Assembly (NCBI RefSeq): GCF_001280015.1
Contig: NZ_LGDV01000096.1
Span: 1-64,000, forward strand
DNA: 64,000 bases
Direction: 5' to 3'
Source: Streptomyces sp. MMG1121
Lineage (GTDB): Bacteria; Actinomycetota; Actinomycetes; Streptomycetales; Streptomycetaceae
The stretch's first letter is position 1; each line of letters starts with the position of its first letter. The notes under the pieces are model-generated. The model worked only from the letters and a program-made list of their open reading frames with translations. It was not told the origin of the DNA and made no database searches. A program made the translations under genes and the position numbers. Positions 1 to 8,100 of this stretch are shown here, piece after piece.

Positions 1-1349
1 AGGCCCCCGCCCCCGCCGCCTGGGGCGACACCGGGGCCCTCGGAGGAGTGCGGCGTGTTCCCGGGACCGCGTTGGCTGCTGAGCGGGCACGGCAGGTGCG
101 GATGACCGTCGTGGGGCCCGTGACCGAGCGGTGGGCGCCGGAGCAGGCCGGGCCCGTGCACGAGAACTGGCAGCTGGCGGCGCCGATCGGACCCGCGACC
201 GACCTGTGGGCGCTCGGGTCGCTGCTGTTCCGGGCCGTGCAGGGGCACGCGCCGTACCCGGAGGAGTCGACGGCCGAGCTGGTGCAGCTGGTGTGCGCCG
301 AGCCGCCCGCCTTCGCCGAGGAGTGCGGCCCGCTGCGGCCGGTCGTCGAGTCGCTGCTGCGCCAGGACCCCACCGAGCGTCTGGACTTCGAGGAGCTGAA
401 CGGCTGGCTGCGGTCGCTGGTGCGCTCGGCGCCCGAGCCGGACGCCGGCACCCATGTCGTGCCGGTCCCGCCCGCCGACCCGCACCGGCTGCCGATCGTC
501 CGGCGTCGTGGCGAACTGGTGCGGCTGCGGCGTCGGCGCGCCGGGCGGGGCGAGACCCAGGCCCATCCGCACGGCCGGCACAAGCGGGCCCGGGAGGACA
601 TGCGGGTCCGGGAGGATGCGCGGGTCCGGGAAGAGGCCCGTTCGCCGCGTCATCTCGGGCGGACCCTGCTCCTGCTGATCCTGCTCCTGCTGGCCGGCGC
701 GATCGCGTACGCGATGTTCTTCATGCCGAAGCAGGGGCACAGCGGGGCGGCGGGCGGCGACCGTACCGGCAGCGCGGGGCAGGCGAGCCCCGCCCCCTCC
801 CGCAGCCGGCAGCCGTCCTCCGGACAGTCCGCGGACGGCGGCCCCTCCGCGTCCGCGCCCGCCACCGGGACGCAGACCGGCGGCGCCCCGTCCGTCGCCG
901 ACGGCTTCACCCTGCGTACGGACCCGGACGGTTTCGACATCGCCGTCGCCAAGGGCTGGGACCGCACACCGAAGAACGGCAGCGGGCAGGTGGTCTACGG
1001 GCACGGGAACTTCGAGCTGATCGTCGTGGCGGGAAGGGACAGCGCCTCCGCGTACGGCAGCGACCCGATGGTCTACCAGCGCGACAAGGAGAGCGAACTC
1101 CAGCCGTACCGGGACTCCAGTTGGGCCACGGCCACCGGGCTGCGCACCATCGAGGTGGGCGGACGGACCATGGCCGAGGGGCAGTTCACCTGGACCGACG
1201 GGCAGGGGCGGGACCTGTTCGTCCGCAACATGGCCATCCTGCTCAACGGCCGCTACCACATCATCCAGGTCCGCGGCCCGGAGTCCCAGCGCGACGAGGT
1301 GACCCGGTTGTACGAGCAGGCCACCGCGACGTACCGCTACACCGGCTGA
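1..1349 (+). CDS. Ser/Thr protein kinase, C-terminal part (5' end outside window)
   Basis: The reading frame is open from the window edge, so the N-lobe lies upstream; the first candidate start inside the window (GTG at 48) is too late to be real. Visible parts are the end of the kinase domain (WAPEQ, the APE-like end of the activation segment, then DLWALG with the subdomain IX Asp), a basic Arg-rich stretch, one membrane span of about 20 residues (nt 660-725, LLLLILLLLAGA), a Ser/Pro/Gly-rich linker and a C-terminal outside domain of about 140 residues beginning near FTLRTDPDGFDIAV. That domain is related to the outer domains of the next two kinases (shared DP-GF and P-x-W pattern). It should be a membrane kinase sensing something outside the cell; ligand and substrates cannot be read from sequence. 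No catalytic loop is visible in this fragment. Confidence 0.9.
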   Translation, partial: APAPAAWGDTGALGGVRRVPGTALAAERARQVRMTVVGPVTERWAPEQAGPVHENWQLAAPIGPATDLWALGSLLFRAVQGHAPYPEESTAELVQLVCAEPPAFAEECGPLRPVVESLLRQDPTERLDFEELNGWLRSLVRSAPEPDAGTHVVPVPPADPHRLPIVRRRGELVRLRRRRAGRGETQAHPHGRHKRAREDMRVREDARVREEARSPRHLGRTLLLLILLLLAGAIAYAMFFMPKQGHSGAAGGDRTGSAGQASPAPSRSRQPSSGQSADGGPSASAPATGTQTGGAPSVADGFTLRTDPDGFDIAVAKGWDRTPKNGSGQVVYGHGNFELIVVAGRDSASAYGSDPMVYQRDKESELQPYRDSSWATATGLRTIEVGGRTMAEGQFTWTDGQGRDLFVRNMAILLNGRYHIIQVRGPESQRDEVTRLYEQATATYRYTG

Positions 1350-1568
1350 GCGGCCCCGGTGCCGCACCCTGGGAGGAGGGGGCACTGAACGGATGGCGAA
1401 CGTGTGGAGAACGGGCGGGAAAACAAATGGGGGAGCGGGCGGGAGGATGGGCCGACAGGCGGTCGGGGAGCCCACTAGCGTCACAGTGCTGTCACCTTGG
1501 TACCCCGCTTGTTCCCTGTGGGCACACCGGTCCTTAGTCTGACCCTGTCAAGAGCATTGCGGGGCAAC

Positions 1569-3287
1569 GTGAATCAGATGCAGGGCCTGCTCATAGCGGG
1601 CCGCTACCGGCTCGCCGATTCGATCGGCAGCGGTGGCATGGGCCGGGTGTGGCGCGCCCACGACGAGGTGCTCCACCGGACGGTCGCCGTCAAGGAGTTG
1701 ACCGCCGCCCTCTACGTCTCCGACAGCGAGCAGGCGGTCCTGCTCGCCCGTACCCGGGCCGAGGCGCGCGCCGCCGCGCGCATCAACCACTCCGCCGTCG
1801 TCACCGTGCACGACGTCCTCGAACACGACGGCCGCCCCTGGATCGTCATGGAGCTGGTCGAGGGCAACTCGCTGGCCGACGCGGTCAAGGAGCGGGGGCG
1901 GGTGGAGCCGAGGGAGGCCGCGCGGATCGGGCTGTGGGTGCTGCGGGCACTGCGCGCCGCGCACTCCGCCGGAGTGCTGCACCGGGACGTCAAGCCCGGC
2001 AACGTCCTCCTCGGCAAGGACGGCCGCGTCCTGCTCACCGACTTCGGCATCGCCCAGATCGAGGGCGACACCACCATCACCCGCACCGGAGAGGTCGTCG
2101 GCTCGGTCGACTATCTCGCGCCCGAGCGGGTACGCGGCCACGACCCGGGTCCGTCCTCGGACCTGTGGGCGCTGGGCGCCACGCTGTACACGGCGGTGGA
2201 GGGGCGTTCGCCGTTCCGCCGCACCTCGCCGCTGAGCACCATGCAGGCGGTCGTCGAGGAGCAGGCCGACGAGCCGCGCCACGCCGGTTCGCTCGGCCCG
2301 GTCATAGCGGCACTCCTGCGCAAGGAACCGGACCGCCGGCCGGACGCGGGGGAGGCGGAGCAGATGCTCGCCGAGGCGGCGGAGGGCCGCCGGCCCGACG
2401 CGGCCCAGGCCTTCGTACCGACCCAGAGCTCGGGCCTGCATGACGGCACACCCGCCACGGGCGCCTCGGGTGCCCTGGGTTCCCTCGGCTCCCCGGCCTC
2501 CTCGGGCTACGGCTCGGAGGGCACCGTTCCCGGCCGTACGCCGACCCGGCCGACGGCCGTGGCGCCCACGCCGCCGGGACCGGCCGCAGGTCCGGCGGGC
2601 CGTGGCGCGGCGGGCCGGCCCCGCCCCCGGCGCCGGCTGCGCACGCTCGCCCTCGTCGTCGCAGCGGCGGCCGTGCTCGGCGGTGGCGCGGCGGTCGCCT
2701 TCCAGGAGTGGGGCGGGATGCGGAGCGACACCGGCTCGGGCGGCGGAGCCGGCCCGGCCACGACCCCCTCCGGGGGCGACACGAGCGCGCCGGGCCCCGA
2801 CGGCACGATCCCCGCGAGCTGGACGTCGTACCCCGACCCGCTCGGTTTCAGCCTCTCGCTGCCCAAGGGCTGGAAGCGGAAGGTCTACGAGATCAAGGGT
2901 GACCTCAAGCAGGTCGACTACACCCCGGACGGCGGACTGACCTTCGTCCGCATCGCCATCGACAGCTCCCCGGACTTCCCCACCCCGCTCCAGCACCAGC
3001 AGGACCTGGAACAGCAGCTCCAGCGGCTGGTCGACTACAAGCGGGTGGCCATGAAGGAGAACATCTACCGCGACCGCGACGGCGCGCTGTGGGAGTACAC
3101 CTGGAACGCGCTGAAGAAGGATCCGCCGCACGTCGCCGGTCCCCGGCACGCCATCGAGGAGACGTACTTCTCGCGCGCGGGCATCGAGTACGCCATCTAC
3201 ATGTCGTCGCCGGCCGGGGACTGGGCGAAGACCAGCAAGCAGTTCAAGTGGGTGCTGCAGAGCTGGCAGCAGCCGAGCAACGGCTGA
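1569..3287 (+). CDS. Membrane Ser/Thr protein kinase with extracellular sensor domain
   Basis: About 572 residues. The Hanks-type catalytic domain is intact: glycine loop GSGGMGRVW (residues 20-28), ATP-anchoring Lys in VAVKE (K42), catalytic HRDVKPGN (D140), DFG (D158) and APE in YLAPE. A Pro/Ala linker leads to one membrane span near residues 357-378 (ALVVAAAAVLGGGAAVAF), then an outside domain of about 150 residues starting DPLGFSLSLPKGW. Start chosen at GTG 1569, since GRYRLADSIG should lie close to the N-terminus as in the relatives; ATG 1578 is an alternative. It is the second member of a head-to-tail kinase array whose outer domains resemble each other, pointing to tandem duplication. 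Autophosphorylating kinase with cytoplasmic catalysis is the family expectation; no target is evident. Confidence 0.93.
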   Translation: MNQMQGLLIAGRYRLADSIGSGGMGRVWRAHDEVLHRTVAVKELTAALYVSDSEQAVLLARTRAEARAAARINHSAVVTVHDVLEHDGRPWIVMELVEGNSLADAVKERGRVEPREAARIGLWVLRALRAAHSAGVLHRDVKPGNVLLGKDGRVLLTDFGIAQIEGDTTITRTGEVVGSVDYLAPERVRGHDPGPSSDLWALGATLYTAVEGRSPFRRTSPLSTMQAVVEEQADEPRHAGSLGPVIAALLRKEPDRRPDAGEAEQMLAEAAEGRRPDAAQAFVPTQSSGLHDGTPATGASGALGSLGSPASSGYGSEGTVPGRTPTRPTAVAPTPPGPAAGPAGRGAAGRPRPRRRLRTLALVVAAAAVLGGGAAVAFQEWGGMRSDTGSGGGAGPATTPSGGDTSAPGPDGTIPASWTSYPDPLGFSLSLPKGWKRKVYEIKGDLKQVDYTPDGGLTFVRIAIDSSPDFPTPLQHQQDLEQQLQRLVDYKRVAMKENIYRDRDGALWEYTWNALKKDPPHVAGPRHAIEETYFSRAGIEYAIYMSSPAGDWAKTSKQFKWVLQSWQQPSNG

Positions 3288-3373
3288 TACGGCTGAAAAC
3301 CGCTGGTTGAGCGGTCCGGCTTGGCTGATCGGCGTCCCGGAGCGGATGGGTCCGGTGCGGCATGATGGGGCGC

Positions 3374-5062
3374 ATGGGGACCGAGGGCGCCGACTTCCGG
3401 GTGATCGCGGGCCGTTACCGCCTGGAGGCACGCATCGGGCGTGGCGGCATGGGCGTCGTGTGGCGGGCCAGCGACCAGTTGCTGGGGCGCCTGGTCGCGG
3501 TCAAGGAGCTCCTCCCGGACGACTCGCTCCCGGACGACGACACCCGACGCCGCCGGGACCGTACGTTCCGTGAGGCACGGGCGGTCGCCCAGTTGCGGCA
3601 TCCGCACATCATCGTCGTGCACGACATCGTGGAGCAGGACGAACGGCCGTATCTGGTGATGGAGTTGGTCGAGGGTGGTTCGCTCGCCGACCGGATCGCC
3701 CGGGACGGCCCGGTCGACGCCGTCGAGGCCGCGCGCATCGGCGTCGCCCTGCTCAGCGCGGTCCGCACGGCGCACGAGGCGGGGGTGCTGCACCGGGACA
3801 TCAAGCCCGCGAACGTCCTGATCGAGTCCGGCACGGGCCGGGTCGTGCTCACCGACTTCGGCATCGCACAGGTCGCGGGCGCCACCACGCTCACCGAGAC
3901 CGGCTCCTTCGTCGGCTCGCCCGAGTACACGGCGCCGGAGCGGATGTCGGGGGTGCGCACCGGGTCGGAGTCCGATCTGTGGTCGCTGGGCGCGCTGCTG
4001 TGCACGGCGCTGAGCGGCGAGTCGCCGTTCCGGCGCGACTCGATCGGCGGCATCCTGCACGCCGTCGTCGCCGCCGAGATCCGGCCACCCGCCGAGGCCG
4101 AGCCGCTGCTGCCCGTCGTACGGGGGCTGCTGGATCGGGACCCCGACCGGCGGCTCGGCGCGGCCGAAGCCGAACAGATGCTGCGGACGTATCTGGAGAC
4201 GGGCCGCACCCCCGAGGCGCCCGGCACGTCCGGCGCCACGGGCGGCGGTCGCGGCCACCGGATCGGCCCCGGCCGTGCGGGTCGTACGGCCGGGGCCGCG
4301 ACGCCCTACTCGCCGACCCAGCCGGACCTTGCGCACGGCGCTCCGCACCCGCCCGCCGTGTCCGCGCCGCCGGCCGACCTCCCGCCCCGGACCGCTACGC
4401 GCGGGGTGCTGATCGCGGCGGTGCTCGTCGCCGCGCTGGCCGGGGCGGGTGTGTCGGCGGCCCTGTTGCTGCACGGGAAGGGCGACGGGGGCGGCGGCAG
4501 CCCGGGCGGTACGGCGACGTCCCCGGCGACCAGTACGGGTACGGGTACGAGCCCGGCCTCGCGCTCGCCCTCGCCGACCACGTCGACACGGCCGACGGCC
4601 ACCCGTGCGCACACCGCACCCTCCGGTTACCGCACGGCCCGGGACCCGGCCGGGTTCTCCCTTGCCGTACCGGACGACTTCACCCGCAGTCCGCAGGGCG
4701 AGCGCGTCTTCTATCTCTCGCCCGGGGAGACCTTCCGACTCGGGATCAAGGTCACCGAACCCCAGCCGGGCGGCCCGCGGGGCGTGCTGGAACGGTCGGC
4801 GGCCAAGGGGCAGGACACGAACCCCGGTTACCACGACGGCCGCGTCACCCCCGCCACGCACGCCGGACACCCGGCCGCGCTCTGGGAGTTCGGCTGGGAC
4901 GGCTTCAGCGCGGCGGAGGGCCCGCGCCATACGTACGACCTGTGCTGGGAGGACTCCGGGCGGCTGTACGACGTATGGGTGTCGGCGCCGGTCGCGAAGG
5001 TGCGGGAGGCGCGGGAGTACTTCGACGTCGCGCTCGACACCTTCTCGGTCACGGCTTCGTGA
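3374..5062 (+). CDS. Membrane Ser/Thr protein kinase with extracellular sensor domain
   Basis: About 562 residues. Complete kinase motifs: GRGGMGVVW glycine loop, VAVKE lysine, HRDIKPANVL catalytic loop, DFGIAQ, and YTAPE closing the activation segment. The activation segment is rich in Thr (TTLTETGSF), the usual autophosphorylation region of this family. A membrane span (VLIAAVLVAALAGAGVSAALLL) is followed by a Ser/Thr/Pro linker and a C-terminal outside domain that starts ARDPAGFSLAVPDDF, matching the DP-GFS pattern of the two upstream kinases. The start at ATG 3374 leaves a short N-terminus before GRYRLEARIG; ATG 3362, in frame, is the longer option. The gap of only 86 bases to the preceding kinase suggests a common transcript. 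Confidence 0.92.
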   Translation: MGTEGADFRVIAGRYRLEARIGRGGMGVVWRASDQLLGRLVAVKELLPDDSLPDDDTRRRRDRTFREARAVAQLRHPHIIVVHDIVEQDERPYLVMELVEGGSLADRIARDGPVDAVEAARIGVALLSAVRTAHEAGVLHRDIKPANVLIESGTGRVVLTDFGIAQVAGATTLTETGSFVGSPEYTAPERMSGVRTGSESDLWSLGALLCTALSGESPFRRDSIGGILHAVVAAEIRPPAEAEPLLPVVRGLLDRDPDRRLGAAEAEQMLRTYLETGRTPEAPGTSGATGGGRGHRIGPGRAGRTAGAATPYSPTQPDLAHGAPHPPAVSAPPADLPPRTATRGVLIAAVLVAALAGAGVSAALLLHGKGDGGGGSPGGTATSPATSTGTGTSPASRSPSPTTSTRPTATRAHTAPSGYRTARDPAGFSLAVPDDFTRSPQGERVFYLSPGETFRLGIKVTEPQPGGPRGVLERSAAKGQDTNPGYHDGRVTPATHAGHPAALWEFGWDGFSAAEGPRHTYDLCWEDSGRLYDVWVSAPVAKVREAREYFDVALDTFSVTAS

Positions 5063-5117
5063 CCGGTCCCCGTTGCCTGTGGATCCGGACACGCCGGTGG
5101 CGCGGTGTGGATGAACC

Positions 5118-5345
5118 ATGAGCAGCGACGGGGGAGTCGGCCACACGGCCGACGACACGACGAGTTTTGTTCTGCAACCGCCGCAACAGCGGGCGCCGGG
5201 TCCCGGACCGGATCCGAGTGCCGGACGCCTGCTCACCGGGCGCTACCGGCTGCTCGGCAAGCTGGCCCACTTCTCGGGCGACGGCGGGGCCGTGGAGGTA
5301 TGCGAGGCGTCCCGGGGCTTCACCTTCCACCGGCGGGCCGCCTGA
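5118..5345 (+). CDS. Small protein resembling the first strand of a Ser/Thr kinase; probable kinase remnant
   Basis: 75 residues from ATG 5118, between two kinase genes. The middle holds LLTGRYRLLGKLA, the same start-of-kinase signature (xGRYRLxxxLG) as the flanking kinases, but no glycine loop, lysine or catalytic loop follows; the protein ends after EASRGFTFHRRAA. None of the other frames downstream continues as a kinase. The simplest reading is the decayed 5' end of a former fifth kinase in the array. It could also be a real short protein produced by deletion; codon use alone cannot settle this. Confidence 0.45.
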   Translation: MSSDGGVGHTADDTTSFVLQPPQQRAPGPGPDPSAGRLLTGRYRLLGKLAHFSGDGGAVEVCEASRGFTFHRRAA

Positions 5346-5390
5346 CCGCCCGCTTCGACAACGGTGTGGTGCGCACGGTACTCATGTGAC

Positions 5391-6308
5391 ATGACTGGAG
5401 ACGGCGAACACCCGCCCGGCATACGTCTGATCGGTGGCCGCTACCGGCTGGCCGGACGTCTGGGATCCGGCCCCACCGGGACCGTCTGGCGCGCGCGGGA
5501 CGAGCGGGGGCGGGGCGAGGTCGCCGTCAAGGAACCACTGCTGCCCGGCGATCCGGCCGACGACGAGAACGGCCGCCGGATCGCGCACCGGCTCGCCACG
5601 GAGGCCCGCGCCGCCGCCCGGGTGCGCCATCCCTCCGCCGTCTCGGTGCTGGACGTCGTCACCGAGGACCAAGTCCCCTGGGTCGTCATGGAGTTGGTGG
5701 AGGGTGAGTCGCTGCGCGAGGTGCTGCGGCGCGGCCCCCTGCCACCCGCCGAGGCCGCCCGGATCGGGCTCGCCGTGCTCGGTGCCCTGTCCGCCGCGCA
5801 CGCGGTCGGCATCGTGCACCGGGACGTCAAACCGGCCAATGTGCTGCTGGAGTCCGGCACCGGACGCGTGGTCGTCACCGACTTCGGGACCGGCGACGGC
5901 CACCCGGCGGATGCGCCCGCCGGGTTCGTCGCCCCCGAGCGGGCCGCGGGGCCCGGCGCCGGACCGGCCTGCGACCTGTGGTCCCTGGGCGCGCTGCTGC
6001 GGGCCGCGGTGGGCGACACGGACCCGGCACGGCTGGGCGCGCTGAGTCCGCTGCTGGACCGGATGCACGCCGCCGAGCCGGCGGCGCGCCCCGACGCGAC
6101 GGAGGTCACGGCGGCCCTCCAGGACTACCTGGGCCTCACCCCTGTACCGGACCCGACACCGAACCCGACACCGGACCCGGCACCGGCACCGGACCCGGCA
6201 CCCGATCCCGCACCCGCGCAGGAGCGCGCCCGGGTCCCCGACCCCCGCCGCCGCACCCCCCGCACCGCGCTCGGCCTGCTGCTGGCGAAAAAAGCCGGGC
6301 TCGAATGA
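5391..6308 (+). CDS. Ser/Thr protein kinase lacking the membrane and sensor parts
   Basis: 305 residues from ATG 5391. Kinase motifs are present: glycine loop GSGPTGTVW, VAVKE lysine, HRDVKPANVLL, DFG in DFGTGDG and APE in FVAPE, so catalysis is possible, although the activation segment between DFG and APE is clearly shorter than in its neighbours. The C-terminus is a degenerate Pro-Asp/Thr/Ala repeat (PDPTPNPTPDPAPAP), then an Arg-rich stretch and TALGLLLA, which looks like the beginning of a membrane span, and then the frame ends with KKAGLE just after an A6 run (6288-6293). Compared with the three upstream kinases it has lost the rest of the span and the outside domain. Most likely a soluble or truncated paralogue. 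Confidence 0.85.
   Translation: MTGDGEHPPGIRLIGGRYRLAGRLGSGPTGTVWRARDERGRGEVAVKEPLLPGDPADDENGRRIAHRLATEARAAARVRHPSAVSVLDVVTEDQVPWVVMELVEGESLREVLRRGPLPPAEAARIGLAVLGALSAAHAVGIVHRDVKPANVLLESGTGRVVVTDFGTGDGHPADAPAGFVAPERAAGPGAGPACDLWSLGALLRAAVGDTDPARLGALSPLLDRMHAAEPAARPDATEVTAALQDYLGLTPVPDPTPNPTPDPAPAPDPAPDPAPAQERARVPDPRRRTPRTALGLLLAKKAGLE
6145..6225 (+). repeat. Degenerate Pro-Asp/Ala-Pro coding repeat in kinase linker
   Basis: A run of imperfect 6- and 12-base units of the ccggacccgaca type encodes the PDPTPNPTPDP linker near the kinase C-terminus. It is low-complexity coding sequence rather than a mobile or regulatory repeat. Confidence 0.6.
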
Positions 6309-6350
6309 TCGTCCTGTTCGGCCGGGTGTCAACGCCCTGATCAGCACATT

Positions 6351-6374
6351 CACTGCCAGTGATCACTGGCAGTG
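6351..6374. promoter_or_regulatory. Perfect 24-bp palindrome, probable operator
   Basis: The left half cactgccagtga is followed directly by its exact reverse complement, giving a gap-free 24-bp palindrome 71 bases before the dehydrogenase start. Length and symmetry are typical of operators for dimeric HTH repressors such as TetR-type proteins. No regulator gene lies next to it, so the binder is unknown. Confidence 0.7.
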
Positions 6375-6408
6375 TGTGAGCACTCGGTGAATCCCCATTA
6401 CCGACGGG

Positions 6409-6437
6409 TACACAAAGCCTGCGCTCCGGCATACCCT
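6409..6437 (+). promoter_or_regulatory. Possible promoter for a leaderless dehydrogenase mRNA
   Basis: tacaca and taccct are separated by 17 bases, a weak match to housekeeping -35/-10 boxes. Transcription would begin about 7 bases further on, at the ATG (6445), and no Shine-Dalgarno sequence precedes that ATG, so a leaderless message fits. Based on spacing only. Confidence 0.3.
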
Positions 6438-6444
6438 GCGCCTC

Positions 6445-8058
6445 ATGACGGACACGCAGGCCTCGGACATCGCCGGTACCAACCCCCTCGCGCCCGCCCC
6501 CGAAGGCGCCCGCACCGCCGCCGACGTGGTCACCCCGGAACTGGTGGCCCGGCTCACCAAGGGAGTCGTCGGCTCGGGCCGGACCGCGAACCACACCCCG
6601 TTCACCGGCGAGAAGCTGGCCGACCTGCCCGAGTCCACCCCGCAGGACGTGGAGAAGGCCTTCGGGGCCGCCCGCGCCGCGCAGTCCGTCTGGGAGAAGA
6701 CCCCGGTGGCGCGGCGGGCCGCCGTCCTGCTGCGCTTCCACGACCTGGTGCTCCAGCGGCAGGCCGAGGTCCTCGACCTCATCCAGCTGGAGACCGGCAA
6801 GGCCCGGCTGCACGCGCACGAGGAGGTACAGGCCGTCGCCGTCGCGGCCCGCCACTACGGCCGCCGGGGCGCCGCCTATCTGAGGCCGAAGCGGCACACC
6901 GGCGCCATCCCCACGCTCACCAAGGTCACCGAACTCCGCCACCCGCGCGGGGTCGTGGGCCAGATCGCCCCCTGGAACTACCCGCTGGAGCTGTCCGTCG
7001 GCGACGCGCTGCCCGCCTTCGTGGCCGGCAACGCGGTCGTGATGAAGCCGGACACGGAGACCTGTCTGACCGCGCTGTGGGCGCGTGACCTGCTGATCGA
7101 GGCCGGACTGCCCGACGGCGTCTTCCAGGTCGTGCTCGGCGAGGGCCCGGCCGTCGGACCGGAGCTGGTCAAGCACGCCGACTACGTCTCCTTCACCGGA
7201 TCCACCCGGACCGGCCGTGAGGTCGCCCAGGGCGCCGCCGCCCGCCTGGTCGGCGTCTCCCTCGAACTCGGCGGCAAGAACGCCATGCTGGTGCTGGACG
7301 ACGCCGACATCGAGAAGGCCGCCGCCGGCGCCGTACGCGCCTGCTTCTCCTCCGCCGGACAGCTCTGCATCTCCATCGAGCGGCTGTACGTCCACGAGTC
7401 GATCGCCGACGCCTTCCTGGAGCGCTTCGCCGCCCGCACCCGGGCCATGCGGCTCGGCAACTCCCTCGCCTACGGCGCCGACATGGGCTCGCTGGTCGGC
7501 GAGCGCCAGCTGAAGACCGTCGAACGGCACGTGGAGGAGGCCGTGGCGAAGGGCGCGAAGGTGGTCGCGGGCGGGGTGGCCCGCCCCGACATCGGCCCCT
7601 ACTTCTTCGAACCCACCGTCCTGGACGACGTCGAGGACTCGATGGCCGTGTGCGAGGAGGAGACCTTCGGCCCGGTCGTGTCGATCTACCGCTTCTCCTC
7701 CGACGACGAGGCGGTCGAGCGGGCCAACGCCACGCCGTACGGCCTCAATTCCTCGGTCTGGACGAAGAACGCCCGGCGCGGCCGCGAGGTCGCCGCCCGC
7801 CTGCGCACCGGCACGGTCAACGTCAACGAGGGCTACGCGCCCGCCTACGGCAGCGTCCAGTCCCCGATGGGCGGCATGAAGGACTCCGGCCTCGGCCGCC
7901 GCCACGGCTCCGAGGGCATCCTCAAGTACACGGAGGCCCAGACGGTGGCCCAGCAGCGGCTGCTGCCGATGGCGCCGTCGCTGGGCATGACGGACGAGGG
8001 GTACGCCCGGTTCATGAGCACCAGTCTGCGCCTGATGAAGGCGTTCCGGTTCCGCTAG
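6445..8058 (+). CDS. gabD2: Succinate-semialdehyde dehydrogenase-type NAD(P) aldehyde dehydrogenase
   Basis: 537 residues of the aldehyde dehydrogenase family, which oxidises aldehydes to acids with NAD(P)+. Visible motifs: PWNYPLELSV in the cofactor fold, FTGSTRTGREVA, the general-base Glu in LELGGKN, and the catalytic Cys in GQLCIS (C308). The N-terminal stretch and NEGYAPAYGS near the C-terminus resemble succinic-semialdehyde dehydrogenases of the GabD2 type, so GABA or succinate-semialdehyde degradation is the likely role, but the true aldehyde is not shown. It is followed after 42 bases by a GMC oxidoreductase, suggesting an operon in which an alcohol is oxidised to an aldehyde and then to an acid. 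A 24-bp palindrome lies upstream. Start ATG 6445 has no obvious ribosome-binding site. Confidence 0.85.
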   Translation: MTDTQASDIAGTNPLAPAPEGARTAADVVTPELVARLTKGVVGSGRTANHTPFTGEKLADLPESTPQDVEKAFGAARAAQSVWEKTPVARRAAVLLRFHDLVLQRQAEVLDLIQLETGKARLHAHEEVQAVAVAARHYGRRGAAYLRPKRHTGAIPTLTKVTELRHPRGVVGQIAPWNYPLELSVGDALPAFVAGNAVVMKPDTETCLTALWARDLLIEAGLPDGVFQVVLGEGPAVGPELVKHADYVSFTGSTRTGREVAQGAAARLVGVSLELGGKNAMLVLDDADIEKAAAGAVRACFSSAGQLCISIERLYVHESIADAFLERFAARTRAMRLGNSLAYGADMGSLVGERQLKTVERHVEEAVAKGAKVVAGGVARPDIGPYFFEPTVLDDVEDSMAVCEEETFGPVVSIYRFSSDDEAVERANATPYGLNSSVWTKNARRGREVAARLRTGTVNVNEGYAPAYGSVQSPMGGMKDSGLGRRHGSEGILKYTEAQTVAQQRLLPMAPSLGMTDEGYARFMSTSLRLMKAFRFR

Positions 8059-8100
8059 GAAAACCCGTTCGGAAACACCCGTTCTCGACGAGGAGAGCAC

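Noticed and set aside
1482..1496. Direct repeat gtcac...gtcac before the second kinase
   Set aside because: Only five bases long twice within 20 bases, expected by chance in this composition.
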